Shown piece after piece: positions 61,286-64,000 of a stretch of 64,000 nt of DNA. Source of the DNA: Rhodococcus sp. 105337 (lineage in GTDB: Bacteria > Actinomycetota > Actinomycetes > Mycobacteriales > Mycobacteriaceae); NCBI RefSeq assembly GCF_012844225.1, contig NZ_JABAGQ010000001.1:186001-250000 (forward strand). The letters are read 5' to 3'. The notes under the pieces are model-generated. The model was not told the DNA's origin. It did no database searches and saw only the letters and a program-made list of their open reading frames with translations. The position numbers and the translations under genes were made by a program. The stretch's first letter is position 1, and each line of letters opens with the position of its first letter.

Positions 61286-61316
61286 GAGGACTACCTGGCG
61301 TATGCCGGGGGCTGGA

Positions 61317-62990
<1,674 letters not shown>

Positions 62991-63048
62991 TCAGTGCCCG
63001 CGACGGACGACCAGGGAGTGTCGTTATTCCCGGTCTCACCGTCCCGAC

Positions 63049-63075
63049 CTGGCACTCACGTGTTGCGAGTGCTAA
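63049..63075 (-). promoter_or_regulatory. CIRCE element 1 (HrcA operator)
   Basis: CTGGCACTC-N9-GAGTGCTAA; consensus is TTAGCACTC-N9-GAGTGCTAA. Confidence 0.85.
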
Positions 63076-63083
63076 GTGCATTC

Positions 63084-63110
63084 TTAGCACTCGGGGGTGG
63101 TGAGTGCAAG
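63084..63110 (-). promoter_or_regulatory. CIRCE element 2 (HrcA operator)
   Basis: TTAGCACTC-N9-GAGTGCAAG, one half perfect and the other with one change, 8 bases from element 1. Confidence 0.8.
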
Positions 63111-63132
63111 ATTACAGGCACTCACCACCCCC
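63093..63132 (-). terminator. Hairpin after the secreted-protein gene, overlapping CIRCE 2
   Basis: GGGGGTGGTGAGTGC (63093-63107) pairs perfectly with GCACTCACCACCCCC (63118-63132) across a 10-base loop. Confidence 0.65.
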
Positions 63133-63164
63133 GTCACAGTGCAGCGGAAAAACGCGGAAGAAAG

Positions 63165-63692
63165 TTATCGGCGCGTAGAACCGACACCCACGGCGCACCA
63201 CTGACCGGTCGCCGTGTTGACCGCGAACGACTGGGCACCCACGCAGGTCACGCCGGTCGTATCGGCGGTCGCGCCCGAGCCCCAGCCCGCGACCGACACC
63301 GTCATGGCCGGTCCCTCGGCCCACGAATGACTCAGCCCGCCGCCGAGCGCGTACGCGTAGGAGCGGCCGCCGTCGGCGGCCCCGCTGAGAGCGGTGCCGA
63401 ATCCGGTTGCGTGGGACTCGGCAGCTCCCCCTCGCTCCGCGACGGACACCGCGGTGCCGCTGTCGGCAGCCGACGCGCGCGCCGTCGCGCCCGGAGCGGC
63501 GGTCGCGCCGCAGCTCGCGGCGTCCGAGACGAGGATCTGGTTTGCGGACGGCGGAGACAGACACGTCACCGGAGCGGCTGCCGCGGTCCCGGTCCCCATG
63601 AAAGCGGCCGACGCCACGCCGAGGGCGACGAGCACACCGGCGCGTGCGACACGGCGGCCGGAGAGAACGGAACGGAAGGATCGAATGGACAA
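63165..63692 (-). CDS. Secreted Ala/Gly-rich protein, unknown
   Basis: 175 residues from a TTG at 63692 with AGAGGAG upstream. Signal peptide with twin Arg-like basic start (SGRRVARAGVLVALGVASAA) cleaved near TAAAAP (about residue 40). The mature part is Ala/Gly/Ser-rich with four Cys (TCLSPP, ASCGAT, VTCVGA, QWCAVG) that could form two disulfides. No family recognised with confidence. Upstream of groEL2 but separated by a hairpin. Confidence 0.75.
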   Translation of the reverse strand: MSIRSFRSVLSGRRVARAGVLVALGVASAAFMGTGTAAAAPVTCLSPPSANQILVSDAASCGATAAPGATARASAADSGTAVSVAERGGAAESHATGFGTALSGAADGGRSYAYALGGGLSHSWAEGPAMTVSVAGWGSGATADTTGVTCVGAQSFAVNTATGQWCAVGVGSTRR

Positions 63693-63787
63693 AGAGCACT
63701 CCTCTGCGCTGGATTGCCTCTACAGGAGACGGTGAGGGCTGATCCCCCGGCGGTAGGGTACCGATCACACCGGACGGGCGCGAGGAA

Positions 63788-63802
63788 CCACCTCACAGGT
63801 GG
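63788..63802 (-). terminator. Short hairpin after the HAD gene
   Basis: CCACCT/AGGTGG with a 3-base loop, 11 bases after the stop. Confidence 0.35.
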
Positions 63803-63812
63803 ACGGGCCTCC

Positions 63813-64000
63813 TCAGAGGGCGTCGAGCAGTGCCGGCAGATCGGCCACCGAGTCGATCACATGGTCGGGCTCGTCCACCGAGAGATCGAGCACCGACTGG
63901 CGAAACTTCCCGGTACGTACCAGAACTCCGGTCATACCGAGTCGCTGACCGGGAACCACCTCACCCGCGAGGTCGTCACCGACCACGACGATGGAGTCGG
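63813..64000 (-). CDS. HAD-family (subfamily IIA) phosphatase, C-terminal fragment
   Basis: The last 61 residues only. VVVGDDLAGEVVPGQRLGMT followed by GVLVRTGKFR is motif IV and the following segment of NagD/LHPP-type HAD phosphatases. The rest lies beyond the right edge of the window. Substrate unknown. Confidence 0.82.
   Translation of the reverse strand, partial: DSIVVVGDDLAGEVVPGQRLGMTGVLVRTGKFRQSVLDLSVDEPDHVIDSVADLPALLDAL

Overview
The window is high-GC DNA (strongly GC-biased third positions, GTG/TTG starts, leaderless-looking promoters) from a mycolic-acid actinobacterium. Antigen-85-type mycolyltransferases, a groEL2 ending in GGMGGMDF with CIRCE operators, isocitrate lyase paired with a RamB-type regulator, a DesA3-type acyl-CoA desaturase with its reductase, and an OtsA/SigF stress system together point to Rhodococcus or a close relative. 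I saw no rRNA or tRNA gene, insertion sequence, phage gene or CRISPR array.

Layout. (1) 1-20.6 kb is a general-stress island ending in rsbW-sigF: SDR, heme-oxygenase-like protein, Dps, CtaG-like/DUF2243 membrane pair, CDGSH protein, HemK2-like methyltransferase, FAD oxidoreductase with an SRPBCC protein, PfkB kinase with SurE, Zn alcohol dehydrogenase, FAD-Rieske protein, DJ-1 protein, OtsA, PAS-ANTAR regulator and a STAS protein. At least a dozen starts are preceded by GTTT-N15..17-GGGTA(T/C/A), the SigF-type promoter, including sigF's own operon. (2) 20.7-27.3 kb: a MetE homologue that has lost three of four zinc ligands, fadB2, aceA and divergent ramB, an order shared with mycobacteria. 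(3) 27.4-39.7 kb: a urea-utilisation regulon (UrtABCDE uptake, two GntR regulators, a CMD-family protein, urea carboxylase, allophanate hydrolase) with GlnR-like boxes upstream and no urease. (4) 39.7-44.3 kb: desaturase plus ferredoxin reductase, a cupin and lipoamide dehydrogenase. (5) 44.4-48 kb: an ABC exporter plus two-component system in one operon. (6) 48-58 kb: SDR, WS/DGAT-like acyltransferase, prolyl oligopeptidase, hydrolase, patatin, small secreted PASTA-like protein, nitroreductase, PspC, LysR and a bile-acid-symporter-like carrier. (7) 58-64 kb: an envelope locus with two very short hydrophobic protein genes, two tandem mycolyltransferases, the decayed end of a third, groEL2 with two CIRCE elements, a secreted protein and a partial HAD phosphatase.

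The most exciting item is the pair of 30- and 25-residue proteins at 58.1-58.4 kb. Both start Met-Gly-Ser after almost identical ribosome-binding sites, lack signal peptides, and have their own sigma-A-like promoter and terminator. They lie beside mycolyltransferases and groEL2, the neighbourhood that in Corynebacterium holds the tiny O-mycoloylated channel proteins PorA and PorH. They are too short for ordinary gene callers and may be an unannotated mycomembrane peptide system.
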